22,518 bases of DNA from an uncultured Dorea sp. (GTDB lineage: Bacteria; Bacillota; Clostridia; Lachnospirales; Lachnospiraceae). How positions within the stretch are numbered: the first letter of the stretch is position 1; every line of letters begins with the position of its first letter. The notes under the pieces are model-generated. The model had not been told where the DNA came from. It did not search any database and saw only the letters and a list, made by a program, of their open reading frames with translations. Of this stretch, positions 6,817 to 14,729 are shown piece after piece. The position numbers and the translations under genes are program-made. The stretch lies in contig CAJUMF010000046.1 in NCBI GenBank assembly GCA_910586965.1, positions 1 through 22,518 of the forward strand, written 5' to 3'.

Positions 6817-7644
6817 TTATTTGACAGCTCCTGTGATACCTTCTGCAAACTGTTTCTGCAGTACGAAGAATACAATCATCGTCGGGATGGAGCAGAAGAG
6901 TACGCCGCACATCAGCATACCGTAGTCTGTCACATATCCGGTGATCAGGTTGGCGATGAGCATCGGCATGGTCAGGGAGTTGTTGTCGGTCATGATTACC
7001 TTCGGCCACAGGTAAGAGTTCCACGCGTTCATGAAAGTGATAACTGCCGCAGCCGCGTAAGTTGACTTCATGGTCGGGAAGAACATGCGGAAGAAGATTT
7101 GCACTTCATTCAGGCCGTCGATACGGGCCGCCTCGATGATGTCGATAGGGAATGCCCGGGCATTCTGCCGGAACATCATGATCATAAACGGCGTCGATAT
7201 CATCGGAAGGATGAAACCAAGGGTACAGTTAAGGAGCCTTGCCTTGGAAAACATCTGGAACAGCGGAACCATGGTCGCTACCTGCGGGATCATCATGGCA
7301 AGCAGCAGGATGGAGAACAATTTGTCTTTCCATTTGTCGTGGTAAACTTCGAATCCGTAACCTGCGATGGAGCAGATCAGGAGACACACAAGAGTCGTCA
7401 CGATGGCGTAGAGGAAAGAGTTCCCCAGCGCGCGCCACAGCGGCTGCTGCGCGGTCAGGTTGTTGAAGTTCTCCATAAAATGCCCGCCCGGAAGGATACG
7501 CCCTCTGGACACGTCCACGGAGGTATTCGTCGCCGCGGATATCATCCAGTACAGCGGGAACACGGAAATAAATGATACAATTATAAGGAAAATATATGTA
7601 GGAATCAGTCTGCGCTGAATCATAGAACCGTTTTTCTTAGTCAC
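6817..7644 (-). CDS. ABC sugar transporter permease, MalG/UgpE type
   Basis: An inner-membrane subunit of a carbohydrate importer, CUT1 class, with about six hydrophobic helices and the EAA loop EAARIDGLNEVQIFFRMFFP that docks on the ATPase. I choose GTG at 7644 (275 residues) because AGGTGAT lies just upstream; a GTG at 7653 would add three residues. It overlaps the end of the preceding permease gene by 8 bp, typical of coupled partners. The C-terminus (KQFAEGITGAVK) is the usual end of this family. A terminator follows directly. No ATPase gene is nearby, so a shared MsmK/UgpC-type ATPase encoded elsewhere is probably used. Specificity cannot be read from the sequence. Confidence 0.9.
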   Translation of the reverse strand: MTKKNGSMIQRRLIPTYIFLIIVSFISVFPLYWMISAATNTSVDVSRGRILPGGHFMENFNNLTAQQPLWRALGNSFLYAIVTTLVCLLICSIAGYGFEVYHDKWKDKLFSILLLAMMIPQVATMVPLFQMFSKARLLNCTLGFILPMISTPFMIMMFRQNARAFPIDIIEAARIDGLNEVQIFFRMFFPTMKSTYAAAAVITFMNAWNSYLWPKVIMTDNNSLTMPMLIANLITGYVTDYGMLMCGVLFCSIPTMIVFFVLQKQFAEGITGAVK

Positions 7645-8536
7645 GCGTATCACCTACTTTCAAGTTGATAAATGCCAGAATTGCGACCATGATGAAGATT
7701 AGGAATGCCATCGCCGACGCATAGCCGAAATTCGGTACATTGATGAAACATGTATTGTAAACGTAATGAGACATGGTAATTGTCGCATTTGCCGGTCCGC
7801 CCTTTGTCAAGTTGACAGACTCGTCGAAGAGCTGCAACGTACCGTTGATGGACATGATAAATGTCATGATGATGGTCGGTTTCAGCAGAGGAACCGTAAT
7901 TCCCCAGAAAGTTTTCCAGCCGTTGGCACCGTCAATCTTTGCCGCCTCATATACAGAATATTCGATATTCTGCAGACCGGACAGGTAGAATACCATGTTA
8001 TAGCCGGTCCATCTCCACACAAGAGCGATGATGATGACAATCTTCGCGCTGGCCGCGTTCCCCAGAAAGTTATACCCGGACTCTAAGATGTGGAGCTTTA
8101 CCAAAATACTGTTGATCAGTCCTTCCTGTGCAAACAGTGACCGGAAGATCAATGCGTAGGAAACCAGTGAGGTTGCACATGGGAGGAATACACAGGTACG
8201 GAATAATCCTTTAAACTTTAAATCCTTGTTGTTGAGGAGCTGTGCAAGCAGGATTGCCAGTATCAGCATGATCGGCACCTGGATAAGCAGATAGAGAAAC
8301 GTATTGCCGATGGACTTGATAAATACCTTGTCAGCCATCATCCTCTGGTAGTTGCTGAATATGGGCTCCGCAAATCTCATGTTGGCTCCGGCTCCGGTCT
8401 GGAGCGAGATGATAAATGCGCGGACCATGGGATAGAAACTCATAACAACGATCATCAGTGTCGCCGGTGTCAAAAATGCCCAGCCTGCCGCCTTCTGTTT
8501 GGCAACGAGTGTCATTCCTTTTTTGTTGGAATTCAC
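7637..8536 (-). CDS. ABC sugar transporter permease, MalF/UgpA type
   Basis: The first permease of the CUT1-type importer, 299 residues, with six apparent membrane helices and the EAA loop YEAAKIDGANGWKTFWGITV. It begins with GTG at 8536, with AGGGGG about 8 bp upstream. It follows the binding-protein gene by 76 bp that contain a terminator hairpin, and its end overlaps the second permease gene. With that partner it forms the membrane channel receiving sugar from the lipoprotein encoded upstream. The segment FMSINGTLQLFDESVNLTKG is typical of the family. Substrate is probably a galactose-containing oligosaccharide, judged from the neighbouring lacZ and GH112 genes only. Confidence 0.9.
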   Translation of the reverse strand: MNSNKKGMTLVAKQKAAGWAFLTPATLMIVVMSFYPMVRAFIISLQTGAGANMRFAEPIFSNYQRMMADKVFIKSIGNTFLYLLIQVPIMLILAILLAQLLNNKDLKFKGLFRTCVFLPCATSLVSYALIFRSLFAQEGLINSILVKLHILESGYNFLGNAASAKIVIIIALVWRWTGYNMVFYLSGLQNIEYSVYEAAKIDGANGWKTFWGITVPLLKPTIIMTFIMSINGTLQLFDESVNLTKGGPANATITMSHYVYNTCFINVPNFGYASAMAFLIFIMVAILAFINLKVGDTRD

Positions 8537-8568
8537 ATAAAATCCCCCTTTCTTCTATGAATCTGCTT

Positions 8569-8600
8569 AAAAAAATAGGGAACCGCAAGCAGTTCCCTAT
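8569..8600 (-). terminator. Intra-operon terminator between binding-protein and permease genes
   Basis: On the minus strand ATAGGGAAC and GTTCCCTAT pair over nine base pairs and are followed by seven T (complement of 8569-8575). Partial termination here would give more binding protein than permease, a common arrangement in ABC import operons. Confidence 0.8.
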
Positions 8601-8612
8601 ATAAAGCTGCCT

Positions 8613-9932
8613 TTACTCTGACATCTTGAATTCAAGTGTTTCCTGAGCCTCTTTTAAAGCGTCTTCTTTAGCAGTTCCGTTTGTGATGTTGATGATAGCG
8701 GTGTTGACAGCCTCTCTTGCCTCATAGTGGAAAGGAGTCTTTGTAAACTCCGGAATGTGTGAGGAGTACTCTACAAGTGTAGAATAAATCGGCTGTCCGC
8801 CGTAGAACTCTACAGGCTCGTTGTAAACCTGGGACTCTCCTGCAGGCAGGTAGCAAGCGATACCGGATGTCTCCGGAAGGATTGCATCATAGAACTCTGT
8901 GCTGGAGCCGAAGGTCTTTACAAGGAAATCCTTTGCAAGGTCAGGATTCTTGCAGTTGGATGTGATATACCAGGAAGAACCGCCGTTGTTTGCATAGTTT
9001 GTAGCAGTATCTACACCGTCAACCTTAGGAAGTGTAGTAATCTGCCATTTTCCTGCCTGATCCTCGATACCTGCCAAGGTAGCGTTCATCCAGTTGCCGT
9101 TGACGATACCGGCAGCCTCGCCGCCCGTAACGGTTGAGATGTACTCATCCCAGTTGTTTACAAGCTTGACAGCATCTTTCTTGATCATATCTGTGTAAAG
9201 GTCGATACATTTCTCAGCAACGTCATTGCCTACGATGTAAGCCTCGCCGTTCTCATTTACAAAGTTAGCGCCGCAGGACTGAATCATGAGCATGATTACG
9301 TCGCCGCCGGTGGACTCGCTTGTGAGAAGGTATTTGCCGGTCTTTTTGTGGACATCTACAGCAATCTCTGTGAACTTGGACCATGTGATATCTGTCAGGT
9401 CTTCAATCTTGTATCCGGCCTCGTCCAGGATATCCGTGCGGTAGAATGCTGCACAAACGCCGTTGTCATACGGAATGCCGTAGTGCTTGTCGTCTGCCAT
9501 AGAATAAGACTGCTTTAATGCTGCGAAATCATCCCAGTTAACACCGCAGTCTGTAAGGTCTGTGAAAGCATCCGGATAGCTCTTTAAGAACTTCTGGTAG
9601 CTGTTGTCCTGCATCAGTACGATGTCAGGCATCGTGCTGTAGTCGCCGGAGTTTGCACACGTTGTAAGCTTGGTCTGGCAATCGTCGGAAGAAGTCTCGA
9701 TAACTTCAACCTCAAAGCCGTCATGGTCTTTTGCATACTGCTCGCCAGCCATCTGCATAGCCTTAATGTTGAATGTCTGATCCCATGCCCATACTGTTAA
9801 TTTGTTGCCGCCTTCAGAGCCGCCGCCGCCTTCGGATGAACCTCCGTCGTCAGATGTGCCGCTGTTGCCGCAAGCCGCCAGTGATAATACCATAGCGCCT
9901 GCGAGAAGTACTGAGAGTAACTTTCTCTTCAT
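8613..9932 (-). CDS. Extracellular sugar-binding lipoprotein of an ABC importer (family 1)
   Basis: A 439-residue solute-binding protein anchored to the outside of the membrane. The start is the ATG at 9932 behind AAAGGAGG; an in-frame TTG at 9956 is upstream of that site and is rejected. The signal peptide ends in lipobox LAAC with Cys21 as the lipid-bearing residue, followed by a Gly/Ser/Asp-rich linker to about residue 40. The mature part starts KLTVWAWD, the usual first strand of carbohydrate-binding family 1 proteins, and has aromatic-rich regions such as NNGGSSWYITSN. It leads the permease genes and supplies the substrate-recognising subunit. The ligand is not evident; location beside beta-galactosidase and GH112 genes suggests a galactoside. 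Confidence 0.92.
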   Translation of the reverse strand: MKRKLLSVLLAGAMVLSLAACGNSGTSDDGGSSEGGGGSEGGNKLTVWAWDQTFNIKAMQMAGEQYAKDHDGFEVEVIETSSDDCQTKLTTCANSGDYSTMPDIVLMQDNSYQKFLKSYPDAFTDLTDCGVNWDDFAALKQSYSMADDKHYGIPYDNGVCAAFYRTDILDEAGYKIEDLTDITWSKFTEIAVDVHKKTGKYLLTSESTGGDVIMLMIQSCGANFVNENGEAYIVGNDVAEKCIDLYTDMIKKDAVKLVNNWDEYISTVTGGEAAGIVNGNWMNATLAGIEDQAGKWQITTLPKVDGVDTATNYANNGGSSWYITSNCKNPDLAKDFLVKTFGSSTEFYDAILPETSGIACYLPAGESQVYNEPVEFYGGQPIYSTLVEYSSHIPEFTKTPFHYEAREAVNTAIINITNGTAKEDALKEAQETLEFKMSE

Positions 9933-9972
9933 ACTTTTATCCTCCTTTTCAGTCAAATTGTTTTATGGACAT

Positions 9973-9978
9973 ATTATA
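9973..9978 (-). promoter_or_regulatory. -10 element of the sugar-import operon promoter
   Basis: A perfect TATAAT on the minus strand lies about 40 bp before the binding-protein start, but no good -35 is found at 16-18 bp. This is typical of an activator-dependent promoter, in line with the AraC-type gene upstream. The decamer at 10018-10027 is centred about 47 bp upstream of the -10. Confidence 0.5.
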
Positions 9979-10017
9979 ACAAGACAAAAAGGAGCAAAGA
10001 TTGCATAATCAAGCATA

Positions 10018-10027
10018 TAGTGTGCAT
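10018..10027. promoter_or_regulatory. Decamer TAGTGTGCAT, candidate operator (site 2)
   Basis: Exact copy of the decamer at 6747-6756. Its place upstream of a promoter with a strong -10 and weak -35 fits an activator site. Which regulator binds is not shown. Confidence 0.4.
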
Positions 10028-10091
10028 ATTTAATCAAAAATGTTGTCGTTGTACAGTATATACAAAAACATAATATGGTTTTTGTGTATAT

Positions 10092-10607
10092 TTACTCCTG
10101 CAGATAGACTCTGTCAGGATAAGATTTTTTCAGCGTCTGCAGCATATTTTCGCTTAAATCCAAAAGCAGCTTGATTTTTTGAGAATTTTCCATGATTATC
10201 ATGGTATAATAAGGAGTATCTTCCTCGTAGGAAGTATAATCATATTTCGGGAGCTGTATATTCCCTGTGTTTTTCCGGTAAGCGTCAACTGCACGGTGGG
10301 CGCTGGGAGCGGTGACGACCATGCTGTTAAGCTCCAGGATGTGGGCAGTCCTGCGGTAACGCCTGCCAAGGATCACGTCTATGGTAAGGGTCTGGTCTTC
10401 CATGGTGTATTCGTACTCCTTCTGGCTGAAGATGTCATAGAAAAAGTAGAGTACGACCAGGAGAAATCCCGGCAGCATGAACCCCTGGGAGATCATAATG
10501 CCGAGGAGGAGAAAAAATACGGCAAAGATGAGCATGACCCTCCGAAGAAGGCGGGTGGCTTTCTTTGGTTTTCTTTTTACCTGTTCTACGATTTTATAAT
10601 TGTACAT
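10092..10607 (-). CDS. Small membrane protein of unknown function
   Basis: A 171-residue protein with a basic N-terminus (KRKPKKATRLLRR), two hydrophobic helices at about residues 27-65 with a short turn between, and a soluble C-terminal domain of about 100 residues rich in beta propensity and tyrosine. It resembles small DUF6106-type membrane proteins of Clostridia, a recollection I cannot check. AGGAGG lies upstream of the ATG at 10607, within the palindrome GGAGGCCTCC. It stands between the AraC gene and the import operon, same strand, 72 bp after the former. No role in transport is apparent and it may be unrelated. Confidence 0.7.
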   Translation of the reverse strand: MYNYKIVEQVKRKPKKATRLLRRVMLIFAVFFLLLGIMISQGFMLPGFLLVVLYFFYDIFSQKEYEYTMEDQTLTIDVILGRRYRRTAHILELNSMVVTAPSAHRAVDAYRKNTGNIQLPKYDYTSYEEDTPYYTMIIMENSQKIKLLLDLSENMLQTLKKSYPDRVYLQE

Positions 10608-10679
10608 GCGGGGAGGCCTCCTTTTGTTCGGTTAGATTTTGAGATACATCATATCAGTTTGCCGGGGGAAACTCAAGCC

Positions 10680-11486
10680 TCAGTTTATCTTCCGGTATTC
10701 TAACGGCGTTATCCCGGTAATCTTGCGGAACATGGCGATAAAGTGGCTGACATCCGAGTATCCGCACTGCCCGGCAATCTGCTGCACTTTCAGGTGGGGA
10801 TGCATGATCAAAAGCTCCCTTGCGTGGTTGATCCGGCAGGATGTCAGGTATTCATAGACAGAGCAGCTAAGGAAACGCCTGAATAACCGGGAAAGGTACT
10901 GGGGGGTCACATACACCATCCGGCTTAATTCCTGCAAGGTAAGCTCCGCATCGTAATGAGATTCGATTTCTTTTATTACCGGCTCTACATAGCGCACATA
11001 GAGAGGGTCGTCCGAGAGCGCCCGGTTCAAGGCGCTGTCGGTAAAATTCATCAGCATCCGGTAGCAGTAGATGGACTGGGAGAAAGTGTCGGTAGAAAGC
11101 GTTTCCCATCTTTCCATAATCTCATCTACCAGTTCTTTGATTTTTAAACCTCTTTCCCGATCAATGAACAGGATGGACTGATACCCGGTGATGGAAAGGA
11201 TGCTGCTGTCGATGCGCCCGGTAAATGCGGCGAAAAGGGTTGTCCATTCCGGACTGTCCTTTGTGTAGGAATGTGGGGTGAAGGGGGCGGTAAGAAGGCC
11301 CTCCCCTTCGTTCAGGACGTAGCTTTCGCCGCGCACTTTTACAATTCCGCGGCCGCTCTCGGTCTGCAAGTAGTGGTAGAGGGGGTAGCCTTCCCGGCGC
11401 CGCACAAAGTCCTGGCTCCAGCGGTTGCCGATGGAGTCAAAGAGAAAAGGCTCGTTTGCAGGGGTATTTCTAAAATGGATTGGCAT
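10680..11486 (-). CDS. AraC-family regulator of the galactoside locus
   Basis: A 268-residue regulator. I start it at the ATG at 11486, which has AGGTGAT just upstream; an in-frame TTG at 11504 is less likely. The N-terminal part is a cupin-like sensor domain (GIVKVRGESYVLNEGEGLL, then TAPFTPHSY). The C-terminal 100 residues hold two helix-turn-helix units, LTLQELSRMVYVTPQYLSRL and VQQIAGQCGYSDVSHFIAMF, ending ITPLEYRK. It is divergent from lacZ with overlapping promoters and sits upstream of the sugar-import operon on the same strand, so it probably controls both, most likely as a sugar-responsive activator. The inducer cannot be told from sequence. Confidence 0.92.
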   Translation of the reverse strand: MPIHFRNTPANEPFLFDSIGNRWSQDFVRRREGYPLYHYLQTESGRGIVKVRGESYVLNEGEGLLTAPFTPHSYTKDSPEWTTLFAAFTGRIDSSILSITGYQSILFIDRERGLKIKELVDEIMERWETLSTDTFSQSIYCYRMLMNFTDSALNRALSDDPLYVRYVEPVIKEIESHYDAELTLQELSRMVYVTPQYLSRLFRRFLSCSVYEYLTSCRINHARELLIMHPHLKVQQIAGQCGYSDVSHFIAMFRKITGITPLEYRKIN

Positions 11487-11519
11487 GGGAATCACCTGTT
11501 TCAAAATGTTATATTTTTT

Positions 11520-11549
11520 AGTTTAACATATTGTACTTTTATTTGTCTA
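11520..11549 (-). promoter_or_regulatory. Candidate promoter of the AraC gene, overlapping the lacZ promoter
   Basis: On the minus strand TAGACA (11544-11549) and TAAACT (11520-11525) are 18 bp apart. The element lies partly inside the divergent lacZ promoter, so the two would compete for polymerase. Confidence 0.4.
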
Positions 11550-11559
11550 TATGTATTAC
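11531..11559 (+). promoter_or_regulatory. Candidate lacZ promoter
   Basis: TTGTAC at 11531-11536 and TATTAC at 11554-11559 with 17 bp spacing, giving a leader of about 30 bases. Just downstream, at 11565-11578, is a degenerate catabolite-repression-like sequence (three mismatches to the cre consensus), which I do not call. Confidence 0.5.
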
Positions 11560-11582
11560 AATGACGGAAACGATTAAAAGAT

Positions 11583-11600
11583 AGGAGGATGAATGACATG
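11583..11600 (+). promoter_or_regulatory. Ribosome site that decides the lacZ start
   Basis: AGGAGG at 11583-11588 touches the first in-frame ATG at 11589, leaving no spacer. The second ATG at 11598 stands 9 bp away, the usual distance, and is therefore taken as the start. Confidence 0.7.
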
Positions 11601-14600
11601 CGTGTATTTGACTATGAGAATTTGAAGAATCCGGAGTACTTTCGGGATGGGAGGCTTGACGCCCATTCGGACCATAGATATTATGCCTCAGCGATGGACA
11701 TGGAGCTGGGAACAGAAGAGTTCAAGGAGAGCCTTAACGGACTTTGGAAGTTTCATTATGCCAGAAATCTTGAAGGGGCCGTACCGGGATTTGAGAGAGA
11801 GGATTACTGCTGCAAGAGCTGGGCGGATATCCATGTGCCGGCGCATATACAGATGGAGGGGTATGACGCTCCGCAGTATGCCAATGTGCAGTATCCATGG
11901 GAAGGGCATGACGAGATTCATCCGGGGGAGATTCCGGAGTATTTTAACCCGGTGGCAAGCTATGCGAAGTATTTTACCGTGCCGGAGCGCATGAAAGGGC
12001 GGAGGCTCTTCATTTCCTTCCAGGGGGCGGAGAGCGGACTGGCGCTGTGGCTCAACGGCGAGTTTATAGGATATGCAGAAGATTCCTTTACGCCGTCGGA
12101 GTTTGAGCTGACGGATTATCTTAAGGACGGGGAAAATAAGCTGGCGGCGCAGGTATTTAAGTGGACAAGCGCAAGCTGGTGCGAAGACCAGGACTTCTTC
12201 CGGTTTTCCGGCATTTACAGGGATGTGTACCTGTATACCGTTCCGGATATCCATGTGCGTGATATGAAGATTAGTGCATGTCCGGATGAAATGCTTGAAA
12301 ATGGAGCCTTGGAGGTCCGCCTTGGGATGATGGCGGCAGAAGGCAAGGGCGGCAGTGCCAGGTTCCAGCTTGTGGGAGAGGGAAAAGTTGTATCTGAAGA
12401 AACCCTGCCTCTGGAGGATGAGACAGTATGGAGCTGTACGGTAGAGCATCCGGCGCTCTGGAGCGCGGAGGAGCCGAATCTTTATGAGCTGACGGTGGAA
12501 GTTTTTGATGCGGACGGGAACCTTCAGGAAATCATACCGGAGAAGGTGGGATTTAGAAGGTTTGAGATGAAAGACCGTGTGATGACGCTGAATGGGAAAC
12601 GGATTGTGTTCAAGGGAGTGAACCGCCACGAATTCAGCTCTGTGAGCGGACGTGCCGTGACGGAGGCGGAACTTAGGAAAGACCTTGAGGTGATGAAACA
12701 GAACAATATCAATGCCATCCGCACCTGCCATTACCCGGATGCGTCGTTAATCTACAAGCTTTGCGACGAGTACGGCATTTACATGATTGACGAGACAAAC
12801 TTAGAGTCCCACGGTTCCTGGGATCTGGCGGCGATGACCGGGAATACGGAAGAAATCGTGCCGAACGACAGAAAAGAGTGGCTTGCGCCCATGCTTGACA
12901 GGGTGGAGTCTGTTTACCAGAGGGATAAAAACCACCCGGCAATACTGATCTGGTCCTGCGGAAATGAATCTTACGGCGGGAAAGTAATCTACGAGATGTC
13001 CCAGCGTTTCAGAAAGCTCGACTCCGGACGCCTTGTCCATTATGAAGGAGTCTTCCATGACCGCAGATACAACGATACGAGCGATATGGAGAGCCAGATG
13101 TATACGCCGGCGGAGAAGATTAAAGAGTTCCTGGAAAAGGATCGGAGCAAGCCGTTTATCTGCTGCGAGTATGCCCATGCCATGGGGAATTCCTGCGGGG
13201 CAATGCACAAATATACCGACCTGACGGATACAGACGAGCTTTATCAGGGCGGCTTTATCTGGGACTATATAGACCAGTCTATCGGAAAGAAAGACAGGTA
13301 CGGCAAAGTGTTCCAGGCCTACGGCGGTGATTTTGGGGAACGCCCGTCTGACTACAGTTTCAGCGGGAACGGAATCGTGTATGGGGGCGACAGGGAGCCA
13401 TCCCCGAAGATGCAGGAGGTAAAGTTCAATTACCAGAATATTACGGCAGAAGTGAGCCGCACGGAAGTAAAGATTACAAACAAGAATCTGTTTGTGAATA
13501 CAGATGTTTTTGAGTGCCGCGTGACGGTGGCGAGAGACGGCCGTGTGATAAAGAGGGCAGTCATGGAGACCCATGTAAGCCCGCTGGAGGAAAAGACTTA
13601 CGGACTTCCGTTCCCGGAGGAGACGCTGCCGGGAGAGTATGCGGTTACGGTTTCTTTCCACCTGAAAGAAGATAAGGTCTGGGCAAAGAGAGGGCATGAG
13701 GTCGCTTTCGGGCAATTTGTATACAGCGCAGGCCGGGAAGTGTCTGCAGGATGTGCAAAGAAACCGGTCATCATAAGGAGCGCCCACAATATCGGTGTGA
13801 GAGGCGACCACTTTGAGGCGATGTTCTCAACGATGTACGGCGGGCTTGTATCTTACAGATTCGGCGGCAAAGAGATGCTTGAGACAATCCCGAAACCGAA
13901 TTTCTGGCGCGCGCCGATTGATAATGACCTTGGAAACCAGATGCCAATCCGCTGCAGCCAGTGGAAACTCGCCAGCATGTACCTGACCCACAGGCCGGAA
14001 GGGAAGGACTTGTTTGCTCTGTGTGAGCCGGAGATTGAGGAGAAAGAAAAAAGCATCGCTGTAGGGTTCACATATTTTATGCCTACCACGCCGAGGACAG
14101 AGTGCAAGGTGACTTATGAAGTATTTGGGGATGGATGCGTGAAGACGACTCTTTCCTATGACCCGGCAAAGGAGCTCGGGGATATGCCGGAGTTTGGCAT
14201 GTTGTTTAAGTTCAGCGCGGACTATGACCATGTGCGCTGGTACGGGCTTGGGCCTGAGGAGACTTATTCTGACCGCAAAATGGGCGCAAAACTTGGAATT
14301 TACCAGAATCTTGTGAAAGATAATATGGCGGCGTATCTCGTGCCTCAGGAGTGCGGCAACAAAGAAGGAGTCCGGTATGCGGAAGTTACGGATGAAAAAG
14401 GACAGGGAATCCGCTTTGCTATGACTGATGAAAACGGCCCGATGAGCTTTTCGGCGCTCCCCTATACTCCTCATGAGCTGGAGAATGCCGCACACCCGTT
14501 TGAACTTCCGAAAGTCCACTACACGGTAGTCCGGGCGTCAAAAGGGCAGATGGGAGTTGGAGGAGATGACAGCTGGGGCTCGCTTACCCATTCGGAATAC

Positions 14601-14654
14601 CTTCTTGACGCCGGTAAAAAGATGGAATTCAGTTTCTGGTTCGCAGGGATTTAA
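11598..14654 (+). CDS. lacZ: Beta-galactosidase, GH2 family (LacZ type)
   Basis: A cytoplasmic GH2 enzyme of 1018 residues, close to the roughly 1020 of E. coli LacZ, hydrolysing terminal beta-galactosides by a retaining mechanism. From the N-terminus: sugar-binding jelly-roll (LFISFQGAESGLALWLNGEF), immunoglobulin-like domain, TIM barrel beginning near NGKRIVFKGVNRHEF, and the small-chain beta-sandwich near residue 730 onward. The acid/base is Glu457 in WSCGNESYGG and the nucleophile Glu524 in FICCEYAHAMGNS; both are intact. No signal peptide is present, so substrate must be imported, presumably by the adjacent ABC system. The gene is monocistronic: a divergent AraC gene precedes it and a bidirectional terminator follows. 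Lactose, N-acetyllactosamine or other galactosides are possible substrates. Confidence 0.95.
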   Translation: MRVFDYENLKNPEYFRDGRLDAHSDHRYYASAMDMELGTEEFKESLNGLWKFHYARNLEGAVPGFEREDYCCKSWADIHVPAHIQMEGYDAPQYANVQYPWEGHDEIHPGEIPEYFNPVASYAKYFTVPERMKGRRLFISFQGAESGLALWLNGEFIGYAEDSFTPSEFELTDYLKDGENKLAAQVFKWTSASWCEDQDFFRFSGIYRDVYLYTVPDIHVRDMKISACPDEMLENGALEVRLGMMAAEGKGGSARFQLVGEGKVVSEETLPLEDETVWSCTVEHPALWSAEEPNLYELTVEVFDADGNLQEIIPEKVGFRRFEMKDRVMTLNGKRIVFKGVNRHEFSSVSGRAVTEAELRKDLEVMKQNNINAIRTCHYPDASLIYKLCDEYGIYMIDETNLESHGSWDLAAMTGNTEEIVPNDRKEWLAPMLDRVESVYQRDKNHPAILIWSCGNESYGGKVIYEMSQRFRKLDSGRLVHYEGVFHDRRYNDTSDMESQMYTPAEKIKEFLEKDRSKPFICCEYAHAMGNSCGAMHKYTDLTDTDELYQGGFIWDYIDQSIGKKDRYGKVFQAYGGDFGERPSDYSFSGNGIVYGGDREPSPKMQEVKFNYQNITAEVSRTEVKITNKNLFVNTDVFECRVTVARDGRVIKRAVMETHVSPLEEKTYGLPFPEETLPGEYAVTVSFHLKEDKVWAKRGHEVAFGQFVYSAGREVSAGCAKKPVIIRSAHNIGVRGDHFEAMFSTMYGGLVSYRFGGKEMLETIPKPNFWRAPIDNDLGNQMPIRCSQWKLASMYLTHRPEGKDLFALCEPEIEEKEKSIAVGFTYFMPTTPRTECKVTYEVFGDGCVKTTLSYDPAKELGDMPEFGMLFKFSADYDHVRWYGLGPEETYSDRKMGAKLGIYQNLVKDNMAAYLVPQECGNKEGVRYAEVTDEKGQGIRFAMTDENGPMSFSALPYTPHELENAAHPFELPKVHYTVVRASKGQMGVGGDDSWGSLTHSEYLLDAGKKMEFSFWFAGI

Positions 14655-14659
14655 ACGTA

Positions 14660-14709
14660 AAAAATGCCCTTCCGATTTAGAAAGTTTTCTAAGTCGGGAG
14701 GGCATTTTT
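14660..14709. terminator. Bidirectional terminator between lacZ and the chemoreceptor gene
   Basis: A long hairpin: ATGCCCT pairs with AGGGCAT, then CCGA with TCGG, then TTTAGAAA with TTTTCTAA, flanked by an A run on the left and a T run on the right. It can stop transcription of both converging genes. Confidence 0.92.
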
Positions 14710-14729
14710 ATGACTGATTTTTAAGTCTT

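Noticed and set aside
10612..10621. GGAGGCCTCC palindrome as a hairpin hiding a ribosome site
   Set aside because: Perfect but without a loop, so it cannot fold into a useful hairpin; the palindrome is probably a chance extension of AGGAGG.
11565..11578. Catabolite-repression (cre) site downstream of the lacZ promoter
   Set aside because: Three mismatches to the consensus, including one in the left half, so not better than expected by chance.
11688..12731. Long minus-strand open frame opposite lacZ
   Set aside because: Lies wholly inside the GH2 coding region, has no ribosome site and a composition typical of an antisense shadow. The same holds for 12801-13811 and 13827-14519.
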